Positions 1-11,861 of a stretch of DNA of 64,000 nt are shown here, piece by piece. The DNA comes from Diphasiastrum complanatum (Eukaryota; Streptophyta; Lycopodiopsida; Lycopodiales; Lycopodiaceae), in the NCBI GenBank assembly GCA_029204225.1, contig CM055108.1, forward strand, positions 47,894,426-47,958,425. Reading direction: 5' to 3'. The translations under genes were made by a program, and so were the position numbers. Each line of letters opens with the position of its first letter. Within the stretch, counting starts at the first letter, position 1. Under the pieces are notes generated by a model. The model saw only the letters and a program-made list of their open reading frames with translations, made no database searches and was not told the origin of the DNA.

Positions 1-1950
1 TGCTCTCCACTAGAGGTCGCCATCAAAAGGTGGTTCACTGTACTTTCTTTAAGAGGGGTCTACTTGCATTTATTACATTTGCCTAGAAATACTAGTTCCT
101 ACATGGTCATCCATCTTTCGGGATTCACCATGAGGCTTACAAAGTTCTTGCTTGTCATTACTACTAGTACTTCTCAACTCTCATACTCGGCTCTCAGTCT
201 TCGTTTGTCTCGTCTTCTCAGAGACCTCCTCGGTCTAAGGTGAGAGGTGCTCTTGATTTGCTCTGTCCGAGTATCTTGAGAATTCGTTAGAATCAGCCAA
301 CATCATCCCCCCCCCCCCTAATGTGTTGCAGGACCCACTGCAACTCATATTGGACGATGTCGTTCCGCTTCCGCATTGGCATCGTCGATCCTCACTTGGA
401 AAAACGTAGATCCTCGTTCTCTTACATAAAACCAAGTGCTTATTTTTTCCAGTCTTTATCACAAAAATCGTTTTAACAAATTGCCGCAATTGGATCAGAA
501 TGTCTTATTGCTATAGGTGGGTTGACATTCTCAAAATTGGAAAGCTCCCAACAGCTTCATAATTTGCATGCTCAAATGCTTTCCATGCGTCTCTTTGTTT
601 GTCACTTGTATCTGCCATTGACCGGTTTCATCTTTGGTTTCTTGGCAGATTCTAACTTCTGAGAGGTCTGTATTCTCCATTTTGCTCTAGGCATTTTTGT
701 AGTTCTTTTCTCAGTTGAAGTTCCAGTCTCGAGAAAAGCTTTGATCTACAGGTTTACACAAAACTTCGATTATCAATCTCAAGGGATGGACTCATCAACA
801 GGAATTTGGTGGTAGGAACAGATTTGGTAACGGTGAGGAAAACATGATGAACGCTTGGTGGCAGGGTGAAGGAACTGATAGTTCTATAGTTTACAGCCTT
901 GGACCCTTGCAATGTCGAGCTTTGACCACCACTTGTTGGGTGAGGAAGCTCACTTTATTTGCAGGTTCACAGTTGTCTTCATATTTTTTTTTTCTACAGC
1001 CTTTTCTTTTGATCCATTACTTATGAATATCTTTGGCTTCATACAAGGGGATTCAGCTATCATTGCTCCAGAGAGTTTCTTTTGATCAAGGTTGATCTTA
1101 CTCATGTATTGCTTAAGTTCTGTCCTTTCATCCTCAGCTTCTTTTCTTAATTTCTGATGTCTTCTAGCTGCTTCGCCTGCTTTTGTAGGTCTTCTTCTGG
1201 TTGATCATCCATTGTAGGTGGCAGTTAGTCTCTGCAAGACACTTGCAATGTTTTATCAGCTGCTTCGGTAAGACTATAAAAAACTGGAAATTTTCTCAGA
1301 AGAACAGTAAATTGATGATAAACAAACAGATGGAAGGAAGGGTGGAGGTGGTGACATCGGTAGATGGTGTGAACTATAGGCATGAGAATGGGCACAAAAG
1401 TATGGCAAGAGGTCGGTTGAAGAAGGAGACTAATTTTCCAATGCTTGTGTTTTTTTTTTTTGAAAGATCTTCGTCGTGACTGGGATACTTCTTCTGATCG
1501 AGTCGCTTTGGATTGCCCATCTGTCTTCTTAGCCTTGTCGATGTCGACTTTGGGTTTGTGACCTTGGTTGTCGATCTTGCTGGTGTTGTTGCTGGCAGTG
1601 TAACTACTCTAGTGGATCTAAGCAGATCCACTCTCTTTCCGCCCCCAAAATATGTTGGTGGAGATGTTGTTGCTGGGTAACTGTTCATGTTCAAGATTGG
1701 ATTGGCGTGTGGAACACATAGTTGAAACATGCTGAACATGGGATTGTACTAAAAATTGAACAAATTTTAACTAGATTTGTTTCGATCTTGTTGTAGTTGA
1801 CTCGAAGATGATATGGCAATGAGATGTAGGAATCAACTCGAACGTGATATGTAGTTCTCATATTTCTCAAAAATCCTAAACTGCTATACAAGGAGATATG
1901 AAGATAGATAGATGAATGAAAATGTGTTTTGGAGATGCTCTACAAAAGTG
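1..1950. other. No recognisable gene
   Basis: Short open frames occur on both strands, for example 844-1026 (+) and 1374-1739 (-), but none shows a domain I recognise and all are short. A run of 11 C residues lies at 307-317. I cannot assign this stretch to a host gene or to a known element. Confidence 0.5.
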
Positions 1951-1959
1951 AAAAGAGAT

Positions 1960-2286
1960 CACTACTCCATAAAATAACATGATATGTTCTCCATGCAGGG
2001 CACAAGAGACCTAGCAATGGAGATCTCTATGGCTCACATTCACAAGGAAGCTCCATATGAAGTAGTCGGCATTAAGAATGACACTTGATTGTAAATGAAG
2101 CCCTTGCTAAGTATTATTTAAACTACATTGGGCCCTTATTGGCCTATTATCCTTATTAATCACTTTGGAAGGCCTAAAGAGAGAACCACCTTGTTCTTAA
2201 GGCTAGTAGATCCTTTTGGGCCTACTAAGCTTACACTGGATATGATCTTGCATGTATAAGCATGGATGTAGTAAAAGTACATGACA
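1960..2286 (-). repeat. Putative 3' LTR of the gag/ORF-Y element
   Basis: Read on the minus strand, a purine-rich tract (AGTAGGGGGAG, 2287-2297) is followed at once by TGTCATGTACTTTTAC, the expected arrangement of polypurine tract then LTR 5' end. The distal LTR end is not defined; about 1960 is a guess. A stretch at 2050-2087 is also found at 2543-2580 inside the coding region. The second LTR was not found. Confidence 0.45.
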
Positions 2287-2580
2287 CTCCCCCTACTTAA
2301 ACATTTTTGTCCTAATAAATGAAGACGCTTGTCTGATCAACTTAATCATCTTAGTAAGTAGTTACGATGGAGGATGTGTCGTCCAAAATTGTTGCATTGT
2401 CACAGATCCAAAGCTGCCGAATTGAATCCATTTTATTAGTTTCAGACTACAATCGTTGGATGAGTGTTTGACCAACTTGATGAAGAAAATTACAATTCTT
2501 CCATGAGCAATGGTAGTCATGAGTTGTTGTTCGAATAAAAATGCTCCATATGAAGTAGTCGGCATTAAGAATGACACTTG
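2050..2580. repeat. 38-bp direct repeat pair, 493 bp apart
   Basis: The same 38 bases, beginning GCTCCATATGAAGTAGTCGG, occur at 2050-2087 and 2543-2580, and similarity continues for roughly a dozen more bases. One copy lies in the putative LTR and the other in the 3' coding part of the adjacent element, so the LTR may include a duplicated piece of the coding end. Confidence 0.85.
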
Positions 2581-3516
2581 GTTGTACAATGAAGCATTTT
2601 TCTGGTCATACTGTTGACCAAAATATATTTCTTCAAATTTGGACCTACAAGAGAACATATATGGATTCCAAGGTCAAACCATGGAAATAACAATTCTACA
2701 TTCTGATTCTCCCATTGTAGAAAACCATTGTTGACATTACTCAATCGAATATTTATCTTGTTAAAACCCACCGAGCAATGCAAACTTCTCCAAAGAAGCT
2801 GATACAAATTGCTAGCATATCTAAAAATCAGTTCCCAATAGAGTGTTGATTGATTGAGAGAACATTCCCAATCATTATTCACGTCCATATTTTTCAAATA
2901 TACATGCGAATTAGATGTTGGCAATTGAGTTCTAGAGAATCCATAGAAATAATATTCTCCAACAAAAGCCACTTTAAACTCTTGTAAAATGGATCCATGA
3001 GGCGTTGAACAATAATCCAAAGTATTGATAGAAGTAGGATTTCCATGGATTAATGAAATTTCTTCATTTCTACTAGTATCCATGTTGAATACCTCATACT
3101 TCATTAGATCATTGTCAAAAATAAAAATATTCTCGAAAGCCTCCAAATCGAATTGAATTGGTTTGCAAATCGGATCCTTTAAATAGCTACTCAATTCCAA
3201 GCCATGAAGTATTAGTGCCATATAGTCCTCATTTTGAAAGTTTGGTGAATGCCTTGATTGAGTTTCTTTGAGCATAGAAATACTCCCAATTTGACGGCCC
3301 ATAGTCACTTGTTCATTGATCAGATTAAGACATTGATGTAGGTCATGTTCTTGACTTTGATGGTTGAAGTGAGACTCAAAAGGATGTTCAATAAGAAGTT
3401 GGACCTTGTCTGGAACGTTAGATTGCTCCAATTGGCAATTGACTGCATTTGAAATTTGCACTTCCAACATACCAACATGTGCTTTGGCAACATCATTTTC
3501 TTGATCAAATTCTGCA
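2362..3516 (-). pseudogene. ORF-Y: unrecognised protein of an LTR element
   Basis: A long minus-strand frame (about 300 codons ending at 2565, open upstream to about 3516) continues in another frame to 2362 after a shift near 2600. I do not recognise the protein. It is hydrophobic and aromatic in its C-terminal half (for example WELIFRYASNLYQLLW) and has no RT, RNase H or integrase motifs. It lies between an acidic linker joined to a gypsy-type gag (higher coordinates) and a polypurine tract plus LTR start (2297-2286). That is where pol would normally lie. I infer that it belonged to a retroelement, either as a private ORF or as a captured sequence. Two frameshifts mean it is not intact. Confidence 0.5.
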
Positions 3517-4160
3517 TCAGAAATAAACCTTGATCCTCATTGTCTTGGTTAAGACTTTCACTATTTGTGAATGCTCTTTGATCTGAGTCTAGATTTTCTC
3601 TATCTGTCCTTGCATCCTGATCTGAATCCAGACTTTGGCCTGCATCTTGATTTTCACCATCTATCATCACATCTTGATCCGACTCTTGAACTGGACTTTC
3701 GTTGTATGCAACTGTATTGGGATCTAGGACTTGACTTTTGTCTATGCTTTGCTCATCTGACTCATTGTCATTGCTTCGCTTATCCACTTCGTCGTTGTTA
3801 CTTTGCTCATTAGACTCATTACTAGGATCATCTTCATCTTCACTTCCCTTTCATGCACATGCAGTTGTACATATGTTGGAATTTTTTATTGTACTCACCA
3901 ACTGTAGTTATGTGGTTCAAAGAACACCATTGGATGAAGTCGGATTGATTGAAGATCTGTCTACAAACTATTTTAAAATTTAACCAATTCTCAAGAAGAA
4001 ACTTGTGAATGATGTTCCACCATGACTGAACACATCCTTGGAAACCCGATGAAACATAGAATACCATACTACTGTCACCAATATCTCCACTATAGTAGAA
4101 GTAATAATCCTAATCTTCTAGCCAATTGTCTACCTTAATGGAGTGAATGCTTCCATCAAA
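3516..4160 (-). pseudogene. gag: Gypsy-type gag fragment with acidic linker
   Basis: Minus-strand frames show the retrotransposon-gag pattern: FDGS, then VDNWLED and a tyrosine-rich stretch, a tryptophan-rich segment (WWNIIHKFLLENWLNFK) and VGEYNKKFQHM. This matches the usual plant Ty3/gypsy gag order of FDG, WL..L..YF and V.EY...F. A TAG stop interrupts the frame just after WLED (about 4113). After a frameshift near 3840 the sequence becomes a low-complexity acidic linker rich in S, N, D, E and Q with repeated SDQD/ENLDSDQ units, and it then shifts into ORF-Y near 3516. No CCHC zinc knuckle is visible. Confidence 0.6.
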
Positions 4161-4544
4161 GGTAGGACTAATGTATTTCGACAGTCATTGGTTGTAACAA
4201 TAAGGATTCCAGTGAGCAGTGACTTTCCACCATTCATTGATATGGTGTGTAGATAAATGCTCTAGAGTAAGTGCACGCATAACTCCATAAAGCTAGCAAC
4301 ATGAAGGGATTTGGATGAAGTCGATGACGTGGAAGTCAAAGACTTCAATGTTGAGGCTGGCTCAAAATCATTTGTCAAGAAAAGTCGATGTCGGTCATGT
4401 CGATGTAGACTATCACGGCTTTCCTTGTATTTCTGCAGACTGTAAGAATATTTTCAACAACAAAAACTGAATGGATCTAGATTAGTAGAGAGAGAGAGAT
4501 AGGGATGGAGAGGATAGAAATCCAACACCTCCCGTTAATCTAGA
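4161..4544. other. Junction between two minus-strand retroelements
   Basis: No gene recognised. A purine-rich stretch read on + (AGTAGAGAGAGAGAGAT, about 4480-4500, then GGGATGGAGAGG) lies just below the end of the copia RNase H. Leader or LTR remains of both neighbours are likely, but no LTR boundary is clear. Confidence 0.4.
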
Positions 4545-6055
4545 TCCTTGAATGCCTCGATTTCTAAATTCAAGATAGCACAAAAATTCTTGTGTGCTTT
4601 CTGATTCAATCCCTTTGTAAATATGTCAGCTGCCATGTACTAAGTTTTGCAAAATTTTAGGCTCACCTCCTTGTTGAGTATCATGGTGTTTGTATAGTGA
4701 AATCTGATCTCAATGTGCTTGCTTTTAGAGTGAAATCTAGGATTAATAAACAATGCAATTGCACTCTGATTGTCGCACTGGATCATTGTTGGAGCAGATT
4801 GTCAGAGACCAATATCAGACAATAAATTCCTCAACCAGATTGCCTCTTTGGTAGCTTGAGAGGCTGCAATGTACTCTGACTCTATCAAAGACATTGCAAT
4901 GGAGGTCTGCTTATGACTATTCCAAGATATTGGACCATTGTTGAGCAGAAAAATGTATCCAAAAGTTGGTTTTATGGTGTCAATATCACCTGCCCAATTT
5001 GCATCTATATATCCATGAAGATTATGGATATCGGATGGATTTCCATTACCATAGCAAATGTAGAGGTCCATTGTGGCTCGTACATGTCTCATTACTCTGT
5101 TGAGAGATTTCTAATGGATCATGCCAGGGTTTGTCATGTACTAACTCAAAGAACTGATGGCGTATGCAAGATCTGACCTGGTCCAGATCATTGCAGACAT
5201 CAGGGATCCGATAATAGATTGGTATTCATGTCAACCTTCTCCTCATTGGTCTGAGGGCACTATCCCTTGGATAATATGAGACATAGATCCATGGGATTAT
5301 GTACAGGCTTGCAATTCATAAAATTGAACTTCATCAACAAGTTATAAAAGTACCTCTGGTGGGTGATATAAAAAAAGTCTTCAACTTCTATCTCTATTGA
5401 TTCGAATCCCGAGATAATAGTGAGCTTCTCCAAGATCTGTCATCTCGAATTCTTGGGACAACATCCTCTTTGTATCCTTTGTTAGAGCAATATTGTTGTC
5501 AAATATCAACGAATCATCCACATAAAGTGTGATGATAACAAAGAATTGATTGACAACTTTGTAATGCACATTACAGTTTGCAAAGCTAGGTTGAAAACCA
5601 TCTCCATCAGATCACCTGATTGTAACATTTTCTCAGCTAGTTCTTTTTGTTGGTAGGTGCCTTGGTGGATCTATCTTGGAAACTTTATCGATCGATCAAA
5701 ATGTGTGGATTCGATGAGACCATGCTCTACAAGACTATTTCAGACCGTACAAAGCTTTGTGAAGTTTGCATATCTAGTCTTCACGACCATTGAGGATGTA
5801 GCCTTCTGGCTGGATCATGTAGATGTCCTCCTCGATAACTCCATTTAGGAATGCAGTTTGTACATCCATTTGATGTACCTCAAGATTTGCTACAGCAGTA
5901 TAAGAAAGTAGGAGTCAAATAGACGTGTGCTAGACAACTGGGCTGAAAGTCTTGAAGTAGTTGATGTTGGAAATTTGTGAAAATTCCCTTGCCACAAGTC
6001 GAGCTTTCCTTCTGTCGATGACAGTCTGTACATTCCATTAGAATTGCAATAGCCA
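4545..6055 (-). pseudogene. pol: Copia RT and RNase H, degenerate
   Basis: Read on the minus strand, the copia order is intact but broken by stops and frameshifts. From about 6030: KARLVARE, MDVQTAFLNGVIEEDIYMIQ, and a KLHKALYGLKQ block. At 5380-5569 the catalytic LYVDD motif precedes a DLGEAHYYLGI block. At 4802-5092 RNase H shows DANWAGD, SWNSHKQ and ESEYIAASQATKEAIWLRNL. To about 4545: CDNQSAIAL, HSKSKHIEI and ADIFTKGL. Gag, protease and integrase are absent, and the 5' side is cut where a plus-strand gypsy fragment begins. The family is certain; activity is not possible in this state. Confidence 0.9.
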
Positions 6056-7767
6056 ACAAAAATACTTTTGTGTCTTGGATATCAACGGAGCCTATACCAG
6101 ACCCGATTGAAGATAAACTCATTCATGTGAGTCATGCCTTGACTTATGATGACAATGCAGTACTTACTGATGAGCAAATTCTAAATCATATGGATCCGAC
6201 CAAATTTGGAATACATAATATTCCTGATGAATCAACAATAACACTACCAAAAGCAGTTACATTGAAGGAAGACAAGATCACAAAATCAATGACAAAAAAA
6301 CAAGCTAAACAACATTATAATACAGTCCTGAAATGGAAAAATCCACCTCAAAAGATTGATTTAAAGAATGTGCCACCCCTATTGGATAAAGGCAAGAGAA
6401 AAGTTGATGAAGATTCTTCAAGTCAGAGTTCTAGCAAGACATCACCATTCAGGAAGTCTTTACCTACGAAGAAGAGTCTATCTTTTCGGAAGTCATCACC
6501 TCCACGATCAATTCCTGTTAAGAATGCTAAGCGAAGATCCAAGTCTAATTCTTTTGATAAAGAGAAATCAGAGGAGGTCCAGCATGATATGGTAGAACAT
6601 TTCAAATGCTATACATTGGATGATGTGGTTATCATGTTACCAAAAACACATCATGAACCGAAAGAACAAGTGCCAGAATTGAAAGTTGTTTACGATGGCC
6701 CAACTAGGGCATAGCCTATGAATCTTGTTGATCCAGGAGAATCAGAAAAGATTGTACAAGTTGGATCACAACTTAATCTTGAATAGTTTCAAGTGCTACG
6801 AAAATTGCTTATTAAGTATTAAGATTGTTTTGCGTGGACTTATAAAGATCTCAAGGGTATTCCGACGTCAGTTATTGAACACACTATACCTTTAATACCT
6901 AATGTTGTTCCAAAGGTTACAAAGTTCTATTGCTATAATCCTAATGTTGAGGATTTGATTGAGCTTCAGAGATTGCTTGACGCCAATTTCATTTATGAGA
7001 TCAAGCATACCAAATGGATTTCACCAATTGTCATTGTTCCTAAGAAGAATGAGAAATTGAGAATTTGTGTGAATTTCAAGGCCTTGAACAAAGTAACGAG
7101 AAAAGATCACTTCCCGTTACCTTTTACTGAAAGCATTTTGGACTGCCTTGCTAGAGCGGAAGCTTATAGTTTTCTTGATGGATTTAGTGGTTACAACCAG
7201 GTCAAGATTGCACCTGTAGATCGCCACAAAACAGCCTTTGCAACAGAATGGGGGACCTATATACAATCTGACTTGTTTGCAGCATTATGGGCATTCAGAA
7301 CTGCTTACAAGAGTAGTATGAATCAAACACCCTTTTAACTAGTCTATGGTCAAGATGCTATCATGCCAATTGAATTTTTAATACCAACCTTACGCATAGG
7401 AACAACAAAGCAATTAAATGATGAGAAGTTTTTACAACTACGTCATGAAGCTTTGCACAAATTGTGTGAAACAAGATTGATGGTAGTTCATGTGATAGTA
7501 GCAGAGAAAGCCCGTCATAAGGCATGGTACGATCGTCGATTACACAAAAAGGATCTAAGTAAAAGAGATCTAGCACTGATGTATAAAACCAAGTTGATCA
7601 AGGAGAAATCGAAGTTCATAGGTGAAGGACCATACAGAGTGAAGAAAATCCTAAACTATGGACCAGTTATTCTTGAACATTTGGATGGAAAATGTTTTGA
7701 TACTCCCGTGAATGGCAGCCGAGTACGCAAGTTTTGGCAACCTGCTCCGCCAGTTCAGCAACCATGA
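6056..7767 (+). pseudogene. pol: Gypsy pol fragment with internal deletion
   Basis: The first 215 codons (6070-6714) are a lysine- and serine-rich spacer beginning SWISTEPIPDPIED, also found at 51.34 kb. Then come gypsy RT blocks: EIKHTKWISPIVIVPKKN, FKALNKVTRKDHFPLPF, and SFLDGFSGYNQVKIAP up to KTAFATEWGTY. At about 7258 the sequence jumps to the end of an integrase (ALWAFRTAYKSS, then LVYGQDAIMPIE), followed by a C-terminal segment with GPYRVKKIL. The RT catalytic core, RNase H and most of integrase are missing. In-frame stops lie near 6712, 6784 and 7336. Confidence 0.85.
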
Positions 7768-8300
7768 TCCAAACGAGATTTTGTTTTATTTTGTTTCTTA
7801 TTTTCATTACTTAATTTATATTTTTTTTTTGGAAAAGACAATATATGAAAAAAAATTTAAAAAAATGAGGAAAGATTGATGAGCAAAATAAAAAATGTCA
7901 TTAGAGAAGGAAAGTATTTTTAAGAGTCAGATCTTTCTGGGAAAATGACTTGAAAATTTTCTGTTTGGTCATTTTTAGCACAAACTATGTTAGAATTGTT
8001 CGTCGAGTTTTTAGAAGCAAGATCCACCTCAGATATTCCATACTAAGTTGGGCAAACATTCTTTTCACTAGTTGGTACATGTTTTTACCTTAGGCGAATG
8101 TTCAATACTATGCTATTTTGGGAACCTTCGCCGAGCATCTTCCTGTTTGCTGACATGCCAAATGGATTTAAAATGTCAAATTTAGGTCGACTATATGTTC
8201 AGACACACAAGGTGCATGTGATAGAAGCTGCCCTTGCTGCCATAGGGATAGCAAGCTAAACAAGCTATTAAGCCTTATATTGACACTACCAATGATCTGT
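7768..8300. other. AT-rich spacer, probable retroelement 3' flank
   Basis: Downstream of the gypsy integrase end. It holds a T-run, an A-run and purine-rich stretches around 7840-7900, but no convincing polypurine tract plus LTR pair and no coding frame I recognise. Confidence 0.35.
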
Positions 8301-8306
8301 AGTGGA

Positions 8307-9428
8307 CTAATGAAATATTATGTACAATGATGGATCACAAGCACTCAAAACAAAGTTGATGGAAATAAGAAAAGAGTTTAGCCTAGAGTACCATGCTCTA
8401 GGGGTTTGCGTGAGTCTATAGAGAATCTTCTTCATAAAACATACCTTTCCTTCATGCTTTTCCTTGATGAAGCCCTCAGGTTGCCTCGTGTAGATATCCT
8501 CCTCCAAATAGCCATTGAGGAAGGCACTTGTAAAATCAAGTTGGAATAGCTCCCAATTGAAGGTAGTAGCAAGACTAATGATCAATCTTATTGTTACAAG
8601 CTTAGCCACGGGAGCAAAATTTTCATCATAATCAATTCCTTTGGTTTGCAAAAAGTCTTTTGCTACAAGCCTAGCTTTATACTTATATATTGATCCATCT
8701 TGATTATACTTCAATCTATACACCCACTTGCAATCAAGTGGTTTCTTCCCTTGAGGAAGATCAACAAGATCTCAAGATGATTCTCCTTGAGAGCATCATA
8801 TTCTACTTGCATAGCATCCATCCAACTCTTTGATTTACAAGCATTTTTATAGCAAGTTGGTTAATCAAGCATTGAAGTAAGAGAAGTGTAAGAGGTGAAA
8901 GATGAAATGACTTCCCTCTGATCGCCTTTTCCAACATAAGTGAGCCCGGATGGATCGACCCTTGCTCTTGTGGATCTTCTTGGAGTTCTTGATTCTTAAG
9001 GTGGATCCTCAAGATCTTGATCACTATGAAGCTCCTCCTCCATCCTAGCATGGTCTTTGACATCGAGATTATTAGTAGGATTGTCATCCATTTCACAAGC
9101 ATGTCCCTCATAAAAAATAACATCCCTACTCACTACAACTTTTTTAGTGATGGGATTGAACACTCTATAACCTTTGCTATTCTCACCATATCCCACAAAG
9201 ATGCCTTTGATGGAAGTTGCAGCATCCTTCTTCTGTGTATCCAAGGACAAGCGTACATAGCATGTGGATCCAAATATCCTTAGATCCTTTAGATTAGGCT
9301 TCTCTCCATATAGAGCTTCATGTAGTGTGATTCCTCCAATGGCTTGGTTGGGCAATCTATTGAACAAAAAGTTAGCACAAGTGATTGCTTCACCCCAAAA
9401 TAGTTTTGGTAGAGAAGTAGTTGAAATT
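8307..9428 (-). pseudogene. pol: Copia integrase C-terminus and RT N-terminus
   Basis: On the minus strand from 9428: SLPKLFWGEAITCANF, then HEALYGEKPNLKDLRIFGST, GIFVGYGENSKGYRVFNP and SRDVIFYEGHA, all copia integrase C-terminal signatures. After frameshifts near 9000 and 8750, RT begins with KYKARLVAKDFLQTKGIDY, ENFAPVAKLVTIRLI, LDFTSAFLNGYLEEDIY and a PRAWYSRL block. It stops near 8307, before the YVDD catalytic motif. The 5' side ends exactly at a dispersed repeat that recurs near 44.05 kb, so it was probably truncated by an insertion. Confidence 0.9.
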
Positions 9429-9595
9429 CTGTTAGGATCTAGTGCAGTATGCAGATCACATCACACAATCACCATAGCCACTCCTCACAAGCTCTCAAAG
9501 ATGGCACAACAAAAGCTAATAGATTACAAAGAAACATTGTACATATAGAGTATTCACAAACTGCATGAAAAGGCAGGTGTCCTAAAATTGGCCTA
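9422..9595 (+). repeat. Dispersed ~175-bp repeat, copy 1
   Basis: From GTTGAAATTCTGTTAG through TCACATCACACAATCACC, CACAAGCTCTCAAAGATGGC and AAACATTGTACATATAG, this matches 44053-44225 in the same orientation. Both copies start abruptly, here inside a copia integrase and there inside a satellite fragment. An LTR end is the likeliest identity; if so the element is read on the minus strand with its terminus near 9430. Confidence 0.75.
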
Positions 9596-10254
9596 CCATA
9601 CATCGTGCAGTAGCTATTCCTCATGCAAGAATCAATCACACACTAGGAATGAAGAACAACAAGGAAATAAACAAACGTCACAGAGAGTGAGAACTGTATA
9701 GCACTTGTCGAACAAAACTTGCATTCATCAACATTGATAATGTATCTTTACAATCACAATATTCCATTGTTTGTAAAGTAAGAAAACTTACTCTCACATG
9801 CCCTTGTCAAAACAAGGCAGGGTTGGTGAGACTAAAATCTACCATCATTGATAGCAGATGATGTAAGATATAGCTTGAGATGCAGGTATGGTTGAGGTAC
9901 TATGTTCTGAGGACCTCTTTAAACAAGAGAGTCAGAACCGAATCTCTATTTTTATTTCTGAATCCTAGATTTATTGTGTATTTGCACCTTGGAAATCTTA
10001 TCAGCATGTGGAAAGGCAAATAGATTTGAGGTTGTAGAAGGGAAGAAAAACTGTCAATTTTCTATGGAGGTTGCTCTTGGTTGGACATTGTAGCAGATGA
10101 CAGAATATCGGTTTCACTTTCTTTCGACAAAGACTCATTTCATATTAGTGTCTTTTGCATTATGGAGCTGGTATATTGTGCGGTAATGTAGAAGTTTGCA
10201 AGAAATTTCTCGATTGAGCAGCAGGTTTAACTGTTGGTTGCCATGGTGCTCGTG
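9596..10254. other. Spacer, likely retroelement LTR or non-coding part
   Basis: No gene recognised. It lies between the dispersed repeat and the 3' side of a minus-strand gypsy gag, and probably contains the rest of that LTR plus degenerate gag-pol spacer. Confidence 0.35.
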
Positions 10255-11580
10255 TTGTTGTCATGAGGATCCTATCGTGATTCATAACTGACGTGACGGG
10301 CAGGTAGGATTGTAGTTGGTTGTTTCAGACAGTCTTTGAAATTGTGTTTTCTGATACAGTCGGGACACTCCGCATGGTATTTGGTCTTGACTGGACAATC
10401 AACCATGAAGTGGCCAATTTCACATAGATGAAACATCTGGTGTGCAATGTCCCTTGTATAACAGCATAACCATCTTGTATGGCTAATGGTTCTGGACTTT
10501 TTGGTGGGTATTCATGATAAGTCAGGAAATGTCTAGACTGTGACGGTTGTTCTTCATATTTGTGAACTGTATGTGCTTGGATAGGCCGATATGAAGGACA
10601 AGCATTAGCAGGATGCGTAGCCCGACAGTGTGGGCACAATATTGGTTTTCTTCTATAAGGTACCTACGTAGTGTTTGGCTGACCAGGCATACTGCTTTGG
10701 ATAGACTTCAGGGATGTAGTTTGAAACTCATTGGTGAGTTTCTCCATCTATAGTTGATGTTGCTTATTAAGCAACTCCAACTGGGATTTCCAAAGCTGAT
10801 CTCGAGTGTCCTTGATTGGCTTTGACTCATGGATAGGAGCGTACGTGGTGCTCTTCTTTCTCTGGATTCATCAACATCTGATCCCTCGTCTTCTTCTTTG
10901 ATAGGATCAGACCTAGCTAACTTTAGGCTCATATATTCATCATTGGATTTAAGCTTGCATCTAATCCATCTTGTAAAGCCAACTAAGAACCAGATGATGA
11001 GCATCTGTTTGGAGGGCTGTTCTTGTACTTGACTTTTGAGGCATTTGAAATGCTCAATATAGTCTCGTACGCGTTCGTCTTTTGTCATTTTGATGTTACT
11101 CAATTTGACAAAAGGGCTCTCGATCAAGCAAAATGGCTTAAAACGCTTGATAAAGGACTCTTTCAAACTTGACCAGTCTGTCCTCTCTTCACGATCAAGG
11201 TTGAAAAACCAGTCACGTGCTTTAGCGATCATGGTCATCGAAAAGAGTTGGACCATAGCATCGGGGGATGTTTTGCCATACACATCACATGCATTCTCAA
11301 AGATTTGCAAAAATCTTTGAGGGTCCGAACTACCGTCAAACTTAGGTAGATCTAATTTGTGTGTACGTCTCTCAAGATGAGCTCCGTGAGTGGCAGAAGC
11401 ACCATTAAGGTTGATTCTGACCTGGGAGGGTTCAACACCATAAAATTGGGGTCGTGCGCGTGAGGACTCAGCTCTATCAGGTTCTTGTCCCTTGAATGGG
11501 TTTGTGGATGGCTCGTGTGTTTGTGTGTAGAACCTGTGACGTTTGATTTGTTTAGCTACAGGGGACCTTATCTCGTATGA
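10255..11580 (-). pseudogene. gag: Gypsy gag with zinc knuckles
   Basis: On the minus strand the frame is open from above 11580. The order is LDLPKFDGSSDPQRFLQIFE, then AKARDWFFNLDREERTDW, SFIKRFKPF and VRDYIEHFKCL. That is the retrotransposon-gag fold, about residues 90-230 of the open frame. After frame changes near 10700, cysteine clusters follow: CPHCRATHPANACP (10589-10639), and CEIGHFMVDCP and CPDCIRKHNFKDC in another frame (about 10330-10440). Protease and pol are not seen downstream. No start codon is convincing; the frame stays open past 11600. Confidence 0.85.
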
Positions 11581-11861
11581 ATAATTGTCTGGGATTTGAG
11601 GATCTGGTTTTTGGGTTTTTGATGTTTTTTGATTTTTTAGGATTTTGCTGGATTTTTTCAGGAAGTCAAGGAGAAACTCAGTATGAAAAGAGCTTCTATT
11701 GGTATGGGTGTTGTTTTTTGAAATTTTTTTTGGTGTTCATGCCCTTTTTTTTTTTTTTAGTCTCGAAGGTGCTGGGAAGTTGGTGGTTCAGTCCAAATGC
11801 CAATCAGAGGTTTCCTTTGATAGTTCTGTGGTCTGTCATGGATTGGGTCCGGTTGAGATGG

